Positions 46,513-57,938 are shown, counted from the stretch's first letter. The stretch: DNA of 64,000 nucleotides from Galdieria partita (GCA_025991245.1 BQMJ01000040.1:124001-188000), one strand, 5' to 3'. The notes: generated by a model from the letters alone, not told the origin. A program made the numbers and translations.

Positions 46513-48300
46513 CTAATTTTCCAGTTTCTCCTCGGGCATAAAGACTTTTCCTGGGTTTAGTATTCCGTTGGGATCAAAAGCTCTTTTTATCGTTCTCATA
46601 AGACCAATAGCATCTTCTCCAAGTTCTGTTACCAGATACTCTCGTTTCCCTTCTCCAATTCCATGTTCTCCCGTACAAGTGCCTTCCATTGAAATAGCAC
46701 GTTTCACAAGTCTATCATTAAATGCTTTCACCATTTTCATTTCCTCCTTATCATGAGGTCTGACTAACATGACTAAATGAAAATTTCCATCACCAGCATG
46801 AGCTATTAAAGGAGCGACAATGTTTGTCCTTCGAAGATCCTCTTTAGTATGATGGATCATCTCAGATAGTCTAGAAACAGGGACACAGACATCCGTGGTC
46901 CAAAGCTCACAGTCAGGCCTCAGTGAGTACGCACTCCAAAGAGCGTCCTAATAGAAAAGTTAAATGCAAATACACAAGTGTTGAGTATGTACCTTTCTCG
47001 CTCGCCACAGTTCTTCTCGTTTCTCGGGTTCTGTCGCATATTCAAAGTTTTGGCCTTTGTGATTCTTTGTAATATTTAAAATCTTTTCCATTTGTTCATT
47101 CACCGCATGATTAGAACCAGCTAGCTCAAAAAGAAGTACAGGTTTCTCTTCCAAGTGAAGACCTTCTGATTTATTTACAGCTTTCACCATTAAATCGTCC
47201 ATTAGCTCTATTCGACCGCAATCTACCGAAGCACGAACAACATCAATGACTGCTGAAGTAGCATCTTCTATTCTGTCAAAGTAGCACATTGCTACACCAT
47301 GAGATTCGGGTATAGGATGCAGTTTCAAAACAGCCTCTGTAACTAAAGATACAAGGTAAACATCAATACCACTCGTTATGAGAGTCAACCAACCTATTCC
47401 CAAAGTTCCCTCAGAGCCGATAAATAGATGCGTCAAATCATAACCAGCGGAACTTTTTCTAACTCTTTGTCTTGTATGAATTACTCTACCATCGGCCAGG
47501 ACAACTTTCAAACTTAGAACATTTTCTTTCATGGTTCCGTACTTCACAGCATTTGTTCCTCCACAAGAAGTTGCAACCATTCCTCCAATACTGGCTCCAG
47601 CGCCAGGATCGGGTGGGAAAAACAGTCCATAAGGTCGAAGATAATCATTAAGTTCGTTCCAAGATATTCCCGGTTCTACAGTAACATCCATGTCTTGCAG
47701 GTTCACTCGAATAACTCTTTTCATGTTGCTAAAATCCAAGACGACCCCTCCTCTCACAGGTAAAATATGGCCTTCTAAGCTCGTTGCACCTCCATATGCT
47801 ACTACTGGCAGTTGATATTTGTTGCAAATTGACAACACATTGGAAACTTCGGTTGTGTCTTGTGGATAAATTACTATGTCGGGTAATACTTTGTCGTGAA
47901 AAGAAATATCAGAACCGTGAGTTTCTAGCTCATGTTGTTCTCTTGTAATTCTTTCACCTAAACCCAACTTTTGTAGCTCCTGAAAAGAGTTTTCTACAAC
48001 ACTTGCTGGTCTCCGAGACTTTGAAGTGTCTAAAAGATCTTCTCCAGAGACCTGTGTACGTGAAGCTCGGTCAATTTCAAGTTTTACGGGGTGACTAGGA
48101 CTTTCAAGTGACAGCTTCCTCTGGTTTAGTAAGGCAGCGGAGGTTAAAACTGCAAAGGCTCCGGAAAACCACAAAAACTTATTGGACTTTGCATAACTTT
48201 TTTGAAAGATTGAGGATTGTGACGAAGATGACTTACTAAAAACGTTCCTTCTAGTTCCGAGTACACGAAACAACCTGAATAGGTTCCTGAATCGACTCAT
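46513..48300 (-). CDS. D-lactate dehydrogenase (cytochrome/FAD type), mitochondrial
   Basis: Three exons: 48300-47394, 47342-46993 and 46947-46513, with introns of 51 and 45 bp. The product is 563 aa, near yeast Dld1 (587) and human LDHD. The 51-bp intron has no stop in frame and would otherwise appear as an insert; splicing restores SEGTLGIVTEAVLKL. The FAD-binding-4 domain shows VVAYGGATSLEGH, PPDPGAGASIGGMVAT and GTNAVKYGTMKEN. The C-terminal oxidase domain shows HAGDGNFH and CTGEHGIGEGKREYL and ends FDPNGILNPGKVF. The basic, Ser-rich N-terminus (MSRFRNLFRLFRVLGTRR) is a good mitochondrial presequence, with a possible membrane anchor after it. Known reaction: D-lactate to pyruvate with electrons to cytochrome c. 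Confidence 0.92.
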
Positions 48301-48441
48301 GCGAAACTGTATCTGAAAGCCAATCAATAATTCATCCCTATTTCTACTTTCTTCCTAGAAATCATAGCGAACAATGAAAAATTTCAGTTTCCGATATGAA
48401 GATACGAAATGCACTGATAGAGAAAACCTTTTTTAATATTC

Positions 48442-49794
48442 TCAAGCATCTTGAATATGTCTCACATGAGCAACACAATAGAACAGGTCTTTCGAGCTCA
48501 AATTTTCTATAGTACAAAGTGAATTTTCCAAGAGACAAACACAGGAACCCTCCTTAAAAGGCAACAAATCGCTACCTCTTTTTAGCCCTTGGCAACTGCA
48601 GTATATTTTACCATATCCAAACAGGCAAAGTACGACGCAAATAGATCTATCCAGTTCTTCATTTAGAAAAACAGTATCACTAAGCATAGCATTGTCTTAC
48701 TTGACCTGAAAATTCCTGCTAGACTTTAAATGAACAAACTCTAATTCAAACTCGTTCACTGGGGGTGTATAACAGACTACACCATTCTCGACAACCTTAC
48801 CAGAAAATTTGACATTCTGTGGGTCGGCTTCTTCGAAAGTAAGCATATTGAGTAGCGTTGGCACATCCTTATGCTTTGAAGTTAGTCCTGCGCGAACGAC
48901 ATTATCACTACAAGACATAATTTCTACGAGTTCACCCGAAACATATGCATGGGGCTCATTAGCTGCTATAAACAAGGCTTCACCAGGTTCCAATGTGATG
49001 AAATTCAAGAATAAAGAGAGAATGACTCCAGAGTCTATTCCATGTTGTTCGTATAGGCGAATGAATAGGTCAGAATATTTCATATCGTCTATATTGCTAC
49101 TGGACGACTTTGACACTCTCATCTTCGGTAATAGTCTAAAAATACAACTTGAAATTATTTCTTGACTTTGTCCTAGTAGTGAAGCTACAAGATTTCTTAG
49201 AAGTAGATGTCTTCTTTCACCGGCAACAACACTAACTTGGGTCAGGAAAAGCTCTACAGCTTCGTGTCCGCACGCATCTCTTATTTCTTCATGCGTTTGA
49301 AGTGCCATAACAATTTTTTCCAACTTTCTAAAGCCATACAATACTTCACAGGTTGTCAGAGCAACTGCCATCTCAGGTTTATGGTTCTCGTCAGGATAGT
49401 TTTTGGGATTGTTTCGATGCAACTTTTGCGCAAGGGTCAAATCTGGATGTGCTTGAATCGAGAGGGTCTTTTGTATAGAAAGAACTTTAAGAAGAAAAGG
49501 CAGCGACTTTGTGCTTTCTGGAAGCCACGTGTTGTCAGGTCGACAAATATTATGCTCTAGAAGGAATTTTTCCAACGAGCACAAAGAGGATTGCACTACG
49601 AAAGACGGCAAAGATGGATGCGTTCCAACCCACAACTCTGCAAAAGGTCTCGTCTCATCAATAGGTCCCAACTCTACATATGGCTCCAACTCCTTAACCC
49701 AGCCACGATTTGACTTTAAAAGCTTGTATACAGTTGACTTTGCGGCAGGTCGGCCCCAGTCATACTGTTGTGCATTTACAAGAAGTGGAAACAT
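48442..49794 (-). CDS. mannose-6-phosphate isomerase, type I
   Basis: Two exons (49794-48701, 48646-48442), 54-bp intron from 48700 to 48647, 432 aa (yeast Pmi40: 429). The start MFPLLVNAQQYDWGRP agrees with the family's conserved QxYDWG opening. Zinc ligands are visible: QAHPD (Gln, His), NHKPEMA (Glu) and ANEPHAY (His). Also seen: FAELWVGTHP. The TAA a few bases past FQ at 48699-48697 falls inside the intron. Splicing from GTAAGA to GGATAG continues the C-terminal beta domain (VVLCLFGYGKIYC), so the gene is intact. Reaction: fructose-6-phosphate to mannose-6-phosphate, feeding GDP-mannose for glycosylation and wall polysaccharides. Confidence 0.92.
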
Positions 49795-49957
49795 AACAAA
49801 GTAACCACTCAAATAAAATGAGTTTAAAGCAAAGGTTCTGTAGTGACTTTCTATTGGTTCCACACGAAGGCTGGAAATAAAAATAAGGCGCTCATTTGGA
49901 ATTTGCACTTGCCGGAGAAAAAAGTCGGGTTTTTAAAAATTTGGAGAGCGGAGGGTC

Positions 49958-52900
49958 ATGGGAGAGATTCTTACGCAGAACCAAACAACAGCAAGTGACA
50001 CGAAAGAAAATGAGAGCGAATGTGATACAAAGAAGGACTATGAAGCGGTTTTAGAAAAGAACGTTACTCAGAACCACTCTGCAAAGAAGGAAATAAAGGA
50101 GAAGTTTGATGAAGATAATGCCGTGGTGAAGAAAGCAACCGTACGGTTTCGACTTGATTTTGTAGTAAATTTGGTATTTAACTCGAACTTTATAGGCAGC
50201 TTCTGCGAGGGAAAGGCTGAAGTATCTAGTTTCTCAAGCGGATATTTTCCGACACTTTGTCTCAGGTGCCTCTCCACAGAAACTAAGTACTGAGCAAGCT
50301 AAGACTTCGAAGCCTTCGAAACGTAGAATGACAGAAAAAGAGGAAGATGAACTTTTGATGGAAGCAGAGGTGGATGGGCATCAAGAAACAACTCGTTTGA
50401 CCTCTCAGCCTTACAATATTAAAGGCACAATGCGACCATATCAACTAGAAGGTCTTAATTTTTTGATTGGTTTATATGAACATGGCTTAAATGGAATCCT
50501 TGCCGATGAAATGGGTTTAGGAAAAACACTGCAAACCATATCCTTGCTAGCGTTTCTAAGGGGGTATCGTCACATCAATGGACCTCATCTTATTATTGTC
50601 CCGAAGAGTACAATAGGGAACTGGGCTTTAGAGTTTGAGAAGTGGTGTCCCTCTTTTAATATTTTGCGTTTTCATGGCACTCAGGATGATAGAGCAAACT
50701 TGAAGGAACAACGACTGTTGTCAAAAGACTTTGACGTATGCCTAACTACATATGAAGTGGCAATTAAGGAAAAGACTAGTTTAAGACGCTTTACATGGCG
50801 CTATGTTATTATAGATGAAGCACATAGGATTAAAAATGAAAACTCTATTCTCTCTCAAGTGGTACGTACATTTGAGTCGCAGAATAGGTTATTGTTGACA
50901 GGAACCCCACTGCAAAACAACTTACATGAGCTTTGGGCATTGCTGAACTTCTTACTTCCTGATATATTCGCTTCTGCAGGTTTGTTGCGTTATATTTCTC
51001 ACCAGTCGATTACTTACTCTTACGAAATCTAGAGGACTTTGACTCGTGGTTTTCTTCAGTAGAGTCGGATAATGAAAATGCCAAGAATGAAGTTATTCAA
51101 CAGTTGCATGCAGTTTTGAGACCCTTCTTAATTCGAAGATTAAAGTCTGAAGTAGAACATGACCTTCCTCCAAAGAAGGAAACGGTTTTGTTTACAAAGC
51201 TATCGAGCGTTCAACTGGAAATTTATCGAAACCTTTTGAAGAAAGACATTGACGCAATAAATGGTCCTGGTGGAGATCGTGTTCGCTTGCTAAATATTTT
51301 AATGCAGTTGCGAAAATGTTGTAATCATCCTTATCTTTTTGATGGTGTTGAAGATCGTAGTTTAGATCCCTTTGGTGAACATGTCATAGAATCTTGTGGC
51401 AAGTTGATGTTATTAGACAAACTTTTGTCACGACTTCGACGAGGAAATCATAAAGTTTTGATCTTCAGTCAGATGACTAGAATGCTTGATATTTTAGAAG
51501 ACTATTGCAGTCCAAATATGCGAAACTATCCTTATTGCCGTATTGATGGAAATACGGAAGGGGAGGTTAGAGACTCAATGATTGAAGAATTTAATAGGCC
51601 TGACTCGGAGAAGTTCATTTTCTTGCTGAGCACCAGGGCTGGCGGCTTAGGTATTAACTTGGCTGCAGCAGACACTGTCATCTTGTATGACTCAGACTGG
51701 AATCCTCAAGTTGACCTTCAAGCAATGGATAGAGCACATCGTATCGGTCAGAAAAACCCTGTTAATGTGTATCGATTGATATCTGAGAATACAGTTGAAG
51801 AAAGGATTTTGCGCAAAGCATTAGAGAAATTGAAGTTAGACTCACTCGTCATTCAACAAGGAAGACTTGTTGATCAGAAGAAACAGCTGGGCAAGGACGA
51901 ACTCTTAGATATGATTCGTTATGGTGCAGATCAATTTTTTCGTGTGGACGCTGCAGATTATAGAAATGAAGACCTTGATGAAATTCTTTCACGAGGAGAA
52001 TCGAAGACCAAAGAAATTCAAGAGGAGTTGGATCAGCGTGCAGAAGCAAATGGACTCAACATGCTTCAATTCAGTCTTTCTAATTCCACATCGGTTTATC
52101 AGTTCGAGGGTGAGGATTATCGTGGAAAGAGAACAAATACCAACAATAGCTTCTTTTTGGATGTGGGTAAACGTGAACGTAGAAAGATTTATGAGGAAAC
52201 CGATTTACGTCAAACTTCACATAGTGCTTCTCGTTCTACCTCAGAACGACCGAAGCAAAGATTGAAGCCTCCCAAGGAACCGACACTGCATGATTTTCAA
52301 TTTTTCGATGGACAGCGACTTCAAGAGATTTTCGAGGAAGAAAAGAGAGCTGTCGACGAATACAACAAGATAGCAGAAGAGGCAGTGAAACAAGGAAAAG
52401 AAGCTCCTCCGGTCCCTGAACTTCTTCCGGCAGACAAGGAACAAGAAAAACAGATTCTGTTGTCGGAGGGTTTTGGAAATTGGAGTAGACGAGAATTTCA
52501 AGCATTTGTTCGGGGTTGCGAAAGGCATGGCAGAGAAGCTTATGAAATTATTGCCTCAGAGATAGGTTCCAAGTCAGTAAAGGAAGTCAAAGAGTACGCA
52601 AAGGCATTTTGGAAGTATGGACCTGAAAGAATTGATCAGTTTGGAAAGATTCGAAGAGCTATCGAAGAAGGAGAAGCAAGAATTGCTCGTCGTGAAGAAA
52701 TGGAGGAGGCACTGAAGTTGAAGGTATGTGCCCATGTAATGAGAAGCGATATTTTTCAAATATTTGAAATAGGTATCTCGTTATGCAGATCCCTTGCGAG
52801 AACTTCAAATTTCCTATGGAGCCTACAAGGGAAAGGGATTTACCGAGGAAGAAGATCGTTTCCTTGTTTGTATGACGTACCAACTTGGATATGGACGATG

Positions 52901-53242
52901 GGAGGAGTTGAAGATGGAAATCCGCAAGGCTTGGCAGTTTCGTTTTGACTGGTTTATTAAGGTAACCATTTGTTTCCAACTATTTAGACAACAGACTAAT
53001 GTTCCATATAGTCTCGAACACCACTGGAGCTGCGCCGCAGAGTGGATATGCTTATACGAGCTATAGAGAAAGAGAATGAGGATTATGTAGAAAAAGAATC
53101 GAGAAGGAAGATTGGCAAAAAGGTAAAGAAAGCATCCAAAAAGAAGAAGAAGGGCTCGAAATCAGGCAACAAAAGGGCTTATGATGATTCCAATGTGGAT
53201 GACTATTTTCCATCTTCGGGGAAGCGAACACGCAACTGTTAA
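49958..53242 (+). CDS. ISWI-type SNF2 chromatin-remodelling ATPase
   Basis: Five exons: 49958-50140, 50196-50979, 51033-52723, 52773-52961 and 53012-53242, with introns of 55, 53, 49 and 50 bp; 1,025 aa, the same size as Drosophila ISWI (1,027). A short acidic N-terminus leads to YLVSQADIFRHF. The ATPase has LADEMGLGKTLQTISLL (Walker A), VIIDEAHRIKNE (DEAH) and LLLTGTPLQNN. The helicase C part has RAGGLGINL and DRAHRIGQ. HAND, SANT (FGNWSRREFQAFVRG) and SLIDE (YTEEED-like FTEEEDRFLVCM, then FRFDWFIK) complete the ISWI plan. The tail is Lys-rich with a likely nuclear signal. Role: nucleosome sliding and spacing. An alternative C-terminal exon is discussed in the findings. Confidence 0.95.
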
Positions 53243-53527
53243 GTTTTTGTGAACAAAACTTTGAAATTAAAAATATTCCTTCAATAAGTTGATAAACCAA
53301 AAAGTTGACGAAGCTTTGGAAAAGCGTTCCTTTGGGCCGCAGAAATATTCCACGAGAAAAATATCACAAGAAGAACGACGACTGAGACACGCGGCTAAAC
53401 GAACTTCCTAAACAACCACAGTTTTAAACGTAGTGTTGAACTTTCTCCTTCTGAGTGTATATCTGCCAAAAAATATGTGCGGTCTTCTAAAGATACTTCC
53501 CAACTGCACCAAACGCTCAGATCAAAT

Positions 53528-54267
53528 CTATCCATAAACTTTCTTCCAAATATATATTCCGAATACAATAAGAATTATAACAAGCATTCCTCCGTACACT
53601 ATATATGCGTCAACCTTTTCTCTACCTTCAATCATGCGAATAACTGAATGTGAGATTCCTAACACATTCGCCACGTCTAACATCTTCTTCCTTGCTCCCT
53701 AATTGAAAAAATCAAAGTCTTGTTGCTGTAAAAAAGAAAAATACAAAATACTTTGAGTCTTGAACGCTGAAGTGAAAGAGCCTGTAGTGTTGCCTGACCC
53801 ATACCCAAGATGCCCTCTGTCGTCACATTTGAACGATTAAGGGACTGCGACTCTGTCTGAAACGAGTCGATCACGATAGAAGTGTCTTTTACACTGTATC
53901 TTTCCAACAGTTCCTCTCTTTCCTTGGCTTGGATAGCTGCAGAGTAAGATTTGCTTAAATATTTCTCGAAGGCCGCTCGAATTTCCAAGCTGTCCCTGTT
54001 CAATCTTTCAATCTTTCTATCAACTAGTTAAACAAAACTTCGTCCTTTTTAGAAGAAGAATACTGACAACTGCCAAGCCTCCCTACGAGAAGAGGGCTCT
54101 CTTAGGGCTAGATTTGAAAGCTGCTGCAACGCGCGAGTTAAGCGATTTATTTTCTGAGAAAGGTCAGTCTGGAACTGAGTTGAGTTCTCGCGACCAGTTT
54201 CAATGGCGTCCAGAAGGTCTCTCGACTCGAGAACCAACTTCCTTGCGTCCAAATAGAGACTCTCCAT
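53528..54267 (-). CDS. membrin/GOSR2 (Bos1) Golgi Qb-SNARE
   Basis: Three exons: 54267-54064, 54012-53752 and 53698-53528, with introns of about 51 and 53 bp; 211 aa (human GOSR2: 212). The first acceptor is ambiguous: LSIERL or LKIERL both keep frame. An N-terminal helical region (MESLYLDARKLVLESRDLL) is followed by the SNARE motif ending RKKMLDVANVLGISHSVIR, then EGREKVDAYIVYGG and a single C-terminal membrane anchor (MLVIILIVFGIYIW) with a short tail. This matches the family's RKMLDVLNTLGLSNSVLR end. Role: fusion of ER-derived vesicles at the cis-Golgi. It is divergent from the ATP-grasp gene with 284 bp between starts. Confidence 0.88.
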
Positions 54268-54551
54268 CACAATTATAAACTTGACCAATTTTTCAAAACT
54301 ATCTTAACAGGAAGGAAAGGAATTTTGTAAAAATTCCTCTGCTTCCAATTCCATTTCTTGTTTCACGCCCGTTCTATATGTGCTCTTGCAAAATTCAATT
54401 TATCGCTACTTACCAAGCATGAAATGACAGTCTTGACTTTGCGGATGTTCCTCCAACATTTTCCATTTCATTAAACAGCTGTGAAGATCCCGCACATTAT
54501 CAAAATTCAAAGATTCTCGATTGAGATTTCATAATTTGGGAAAACCTGAAA

Positions 54552-56093
54552 ATGGCGGAAACTTTGGTACATGAGGACTTGAAGCAACTTGAACTCCATA
54601 CAGTTACTGCTTCCACACCTCCCCGGAAGTACGTATATCAGTTGGTAACACCCGGAAGTTTCGAGGTCGAAAGGCACTTTTATCCCAGGGTTTTGAACTC
54701 ACAAATTCACCCTACTGTCCGTTATTTTCTGGGTCTCTCGAGGGAGAGAATAGTCAGTCGGTATTGTCACACTCATCCTTTTGTTGACGCAAATACTTTA
54801 GACGAAGTTCTTTCTTATAATCCTCGGTATTTGCGTTGGGCAGGTTGTGATCTAATGCATACAACCAACAATAATAACAAGAAAAGCATGGTCATTATAG
54901 AGACCAATACTTGTCCAAGTGGAAACAAATCGACTCCTTTGTATGAAGAAATGGAGGAAGAAGGAGGGTATCGTGTGCTACTTCAGCGTTCGTTTCTTCC
55001 CTATTTGAAAAAGAACGACTCAACTATTCCTGAAGGAGAGTTAGCTGTCGTCTATGATAAGAATCCCATGGAAGCTTCTGGATATGCTTCTGCATTGGCA
55101 GGCTTGACAGGAGAATGCGTCCATCTGGTTCCATTTATGGAAAATGCAAAGGAAGAAACTGTAAAGTTCGAAAATGGAGTTATGTACGTGAAAATCCCGA
55201 CTGGAAAGTGGGTTCCTATTCGCGGTGCTTTAAGATATGTTACTCAGCGTCCGTGGAACCGTATTCCTGTAAATACCCGAACTATTATTATGAATCCTAT
55301 TATTGCTTGTCTCGCAGGTGGACGGAACAAGTTAGTGGCTGCTAAGGCTTACGATAATTATAATGTAGAATTGATGGCATCTGGCTTAGAGATTCGAACT
55401 CCACTTACAATTCGGGATGTTGAATTTGATCAATTGGAGACATGGGTAGACAAACTGGGTGGATTTGCAGCAATTAAGATCCCCTACAGTAATGCTGGAC
55501 AAGGAGTTTACACGATAACTTCCAAGGGAGAATTTTTACGTTTACGAGACGAACTGAAGCAAGTGAAATATCAGAATTTCATCGTTCAAAGCTTGATAAG
55601 CAATCATGAGTGGAGTTCCGTCTATGAAGGTACTCGGTTGTTTCATATGGGAACGATACCCGACAAACGTGGTAACATTCATGTTTTTGATCTTCGAATG
55701 ATGGTTTCTGGCTCGGAGGATGGTTTTAAGGTTGTAGGACTTTATGCCAGACGAGCCAAGAAACCTCTCTCTAAACAAGTTGAAGAAGGGACGAATTCAT
55801 GGGACATGTTAGGTACGAATCTTAGTATAAAGATGGAAGATGGAACTTTTGGTAGTGAACCGGAAAGATTGCTATTAATGGATCGAAGAGATTTTAATTC
55901 GCTTGGTTTGGGTCTGGATGATTTGATCGATGCGTACGTCCAGACGGTGTTAGCTGTCGTAGCAATAGACAGAATGGCACAGTTTTTGATGCCAAATGGC
56001 GTATTTAATAAGCATCTTTTAACATCAGTAGACAACGATGAGTGTTTGCTTGGTGAAATTCTATATGATTATCAACGGAACCATTCTGACTGA
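54552..56093 (+). CDS. ATP-grasp-like protein of unknown substrate
   Basis: A single exon, 513 aa, starting MAETLVHEDLK. I do not recognise a named family. An ATP-grasp fold is suggested by the order: NKLVAAKAYDNYNVEL (first nucleotide-binding Lys region), GGFAAIKIPYSNAGQGVYTI (the VKP...GxG type loop), FIVQSLISNHEW, then HVFDLRMMVSG and a late acidic stretch MEDGTFGSEPERLL. The N-terminal half carries VIIETNTCPSGNKSTP and LAVVYDKNPMEASGYASALA, which look like a substrate-binding domain. It has no signal or membrane segment. Such enzymes join a carboxylate to an amine or thiol using ATP. The absence of introns among intron-bearing neighbours is compatible with bacterial origin, but XPF is intronless too, so this is weak. 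Confidence 0.7.
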   Translation: MAETLVHEDLKQLELHTVTASTPPRKYVYQLVTPGSFEVERHFYPRVLNSQIHPTVRYFLGLSRERIVSRYCHTHPFVDANTLDEVLSYNPRYLRWAGCDLMHTTNNNNKKSMVIIETNTCPSGNKSTPLYEEMEEEGGYRVLLQRSFLPYLKKNDSTIPEGELAVVYDKNPMEASGYASALAGLTGECVHLVPFMENAKEETVKFENGVMYVKIPTGKWVPIRGALRYVTQRPWNRIPVNTRTIIMNPIIACLAGGRNKLVAAKAYDNYNVELMASGLEIRTPLTIRDVEFDQLETWVDKLGGFAAIKIPYSNAGQGVYTITSKGEFLRLRDELKQVKYQNFIVQSLISNHEWSSVYEGTRLFHMGTIPDKRGNIHVFDLRMMVSGSEDGFKVVGLYARRAKKPLSKQVEEGTNSWDMLGTNLSIKMEDGTFGSEPERLLLMDRRDFNSLGLGLDDLIDAYVQTVLAVVAIDRMAQFLMPNGVFNKHLLTSVDNDECLLGEILYDYQRNHSD

Positions 56094-56652
56094 GTGCTGA
56101 TACCTTTTTTGTTACATACAAATTTTATGTTCATACATGTGAGTAAAGATACTTGGAAGAATGCTCGTCGTTTGTTTTTCTCCAAAAAATTGAAATTGAG
56201 TAAAAACATTGAAAGTTTTGCGAAATTGTGCGGCTTTTATGCAACAATATTAACACTGTACATTTTCACTTTGAAAACTACTATGAAAACAACTACATGT
56301 ATTTGTACATTTTCCTCGTTGAACCCTTCCCTTACATAAACAAATTCATACCACTTGAACCAGTTAAGGGGATTCAGAAACATCGAATATACTACGGAAT
56401 TCGTTGAATACTGCTTTTGGAAGACAGCACTTGAAGCACTAACGAAAAGGGTCACAAATAAAGTAACACAGCATTGCTCAATACCTTGTGAAAAGTGGAT
56501 TCTCGAGATGCTAAATGAATGTATCTCAAGTCACCGCCATCTTCAGAATTATTCTCTGAATACTGGTTTCGACTGGCATGCACAAGTTCATCCGCTGAAC
56601 TTGGAGAAATGGCAGGCGACGTTGGATTACTAAAAACTTTTAGCAGTAAGAC
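56094..56652 (+). other. gap with one weak open frame
   Basis: 559 bp between the ATP-grasp stop and the stop of the convergent kinesin-like gene. It is AT-rich up to about 56.34 kb and holds AT-rich 3' ends. A plus-strand frame at 56355-56633 (KWILEMLNECISSH, GFDWHAQ) has coding-like composition but no convincing ATG start. A TTACTAAAAACTTTTAG intron-like tail sits at its end, and every splice I tried stops at once. I therefore do not call a gene. Confidence 0.35.
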
Positions 56653-57921
56653 TCAGTTGAACGTCAGCACCAACCTTCGATTTGACTCTCCGGAAGGCAT
56701 TATTTTTAATGACTTGAGGAAGCTCCTCCACGTGGCAGAGCCGGGAGTTGGCCTCCGGGTTCTCGTAACTCCAAATCTGTGTTTAGCGTGATCAATCTCC
56801 AACTGTGAATCGTTCAGACGACTATCTAAATTGTAAAGTCTTGGATGTGATACGCCTTCTCTGTGTTCACTCAATGAAACACGGAGTTTTAATGGACACT
56901 GAGATGGGTTGTTTTCCACACGACCAAGAGAAGACGCAAAGGACACCAAGGACTCGATAATATTTGTACTCAAGTCCTGCAAATTGGCCAAAACCAAGAT
57001 TGCACCGAGACGATTTCCTCCTAAAGCAGAGCAAACAAGGTCTACAATGAGCTCGTTCATGTTTTGCGTAGAAAAAGGATAAAAAAGTACACGAGGAGGT
57101 TCTGAGCACGGATCAATCTTCAGAGAACTGAGCTGACCAAGTCGTTCCTTTTTACACTTCATACATAACTAGTAAAATTCCATATAATACTCACCACTAT
57201 AGAATCACAATTCAAAAATAGCACAAAGCTCAAGCCTGACAGGAAATATTCACCTGAATTGAAGTTTGAAGTTACCAAGATCTGAAGTACAAATTGACGA
57301 TTACGATTTCGTCTTTCTTCTGAGACCATCTTTTTCACAACTTGGATATCTCTTCCAGTATCTTGTATTCTCAATAGAGAGACTGAAGTTTTTGAAAAAG
57401 AATAAGAATACTGCACATTATCACCCAAATAATTTCCAACATAATCTACTAGTGTGGCTCCTACTGTCTCAAAACAAGATACAAATAATAGTCTGTTCTC
57501 ATTTTCTTTTCTTATCTCTGAAAATAGGTATTCAATGGTATTGAACAAAGTATTGTCTGGTCCTTTCAAGCGTACATCAGGCAATTTCTAAAATTTAACG
57601 AATAACTATACTGCTACCTTTCAACAAAAGAGTCAGTCCTGTACTTTCTGAGCCTAACAATATTATTGTAGAATCATAGCCCAGCAAAGCATTCTTTGCT
57701 AAAGGCTCAACAAGTTGAACGAAACATAGAGTTTTGTCTTGGTCCAAAGTATATACTATATCAAGCTTGTTTGCCGCACGCTTCCAAAAAGGCTGGTTCA
57801 CTGTAGAAGTCTCTTGTAGAACCCCTTGAAAAGTGTCGCTATCGTTTGGACCAAACCTTATCAAACAAGAACGGACTTTATTCCTTTCTACAATTGCGGA
57901 CATAAAATTTGCTTTACTCAT
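56653..57921 (-). CDS. degenerate kinesin-like protein lacking the nucleotide-binding motif
   Basis: Three exons: 57921-57618, 57562-57195 and 57147-56653, with introns of 55 and 47 bp; 388 aa. The order of landmarks follows a kinesin motor domain. NKVRSCLIRFGPND sits where VKVxVRxRP is expected. LVEPLAKNALLGYDSTIILL resembles the segment before the P-loop. Then comes GSESTGLT where kinesins have GQTGxGKT. LFNTIEYLFSEI corresponds to the next helix, LGQLSSLKIDPCSE to GKLxLVDLAGSE, and VDLVCSALGGNRLGA to LLxDSLGGNxKT. The P-loop Lys and the Switch II DxxG are lost, and the segment after DPCSE is about 30 residues shorter than usual. Probably a non-hydrolysing kinesin relative, or a gene drifting away. 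No coiled coil is obvious. Confidence 0.62.
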
Positions 57922-57938
57922 TCATCTCTGCACGAACG

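Noticed and set aside
47343-47393. Apparent 17-residue insert in the D-lactate dehydrogenase FAD domain
   Set aside because: It has GT-AG borders, is 51 bp long, and its removal restores the conserved SEGTLGIVTEA stretch, so it is an intron.
48697-48699. In-frame TAA suggesting that mannose-6-phosphate isomerase is a pseudogene
   Set aside because: The stop lies inside a normal-sized intron with good borders, and the C-terminal domain continues after it.
56355-56633. Plus-strand open frame between the ATP-grasp and kinesin-like genes
   Set aside because: No ATG in good context, no family match, and every splice attempted hits an immediate stop. It is more likely 3' non-coding sequence.
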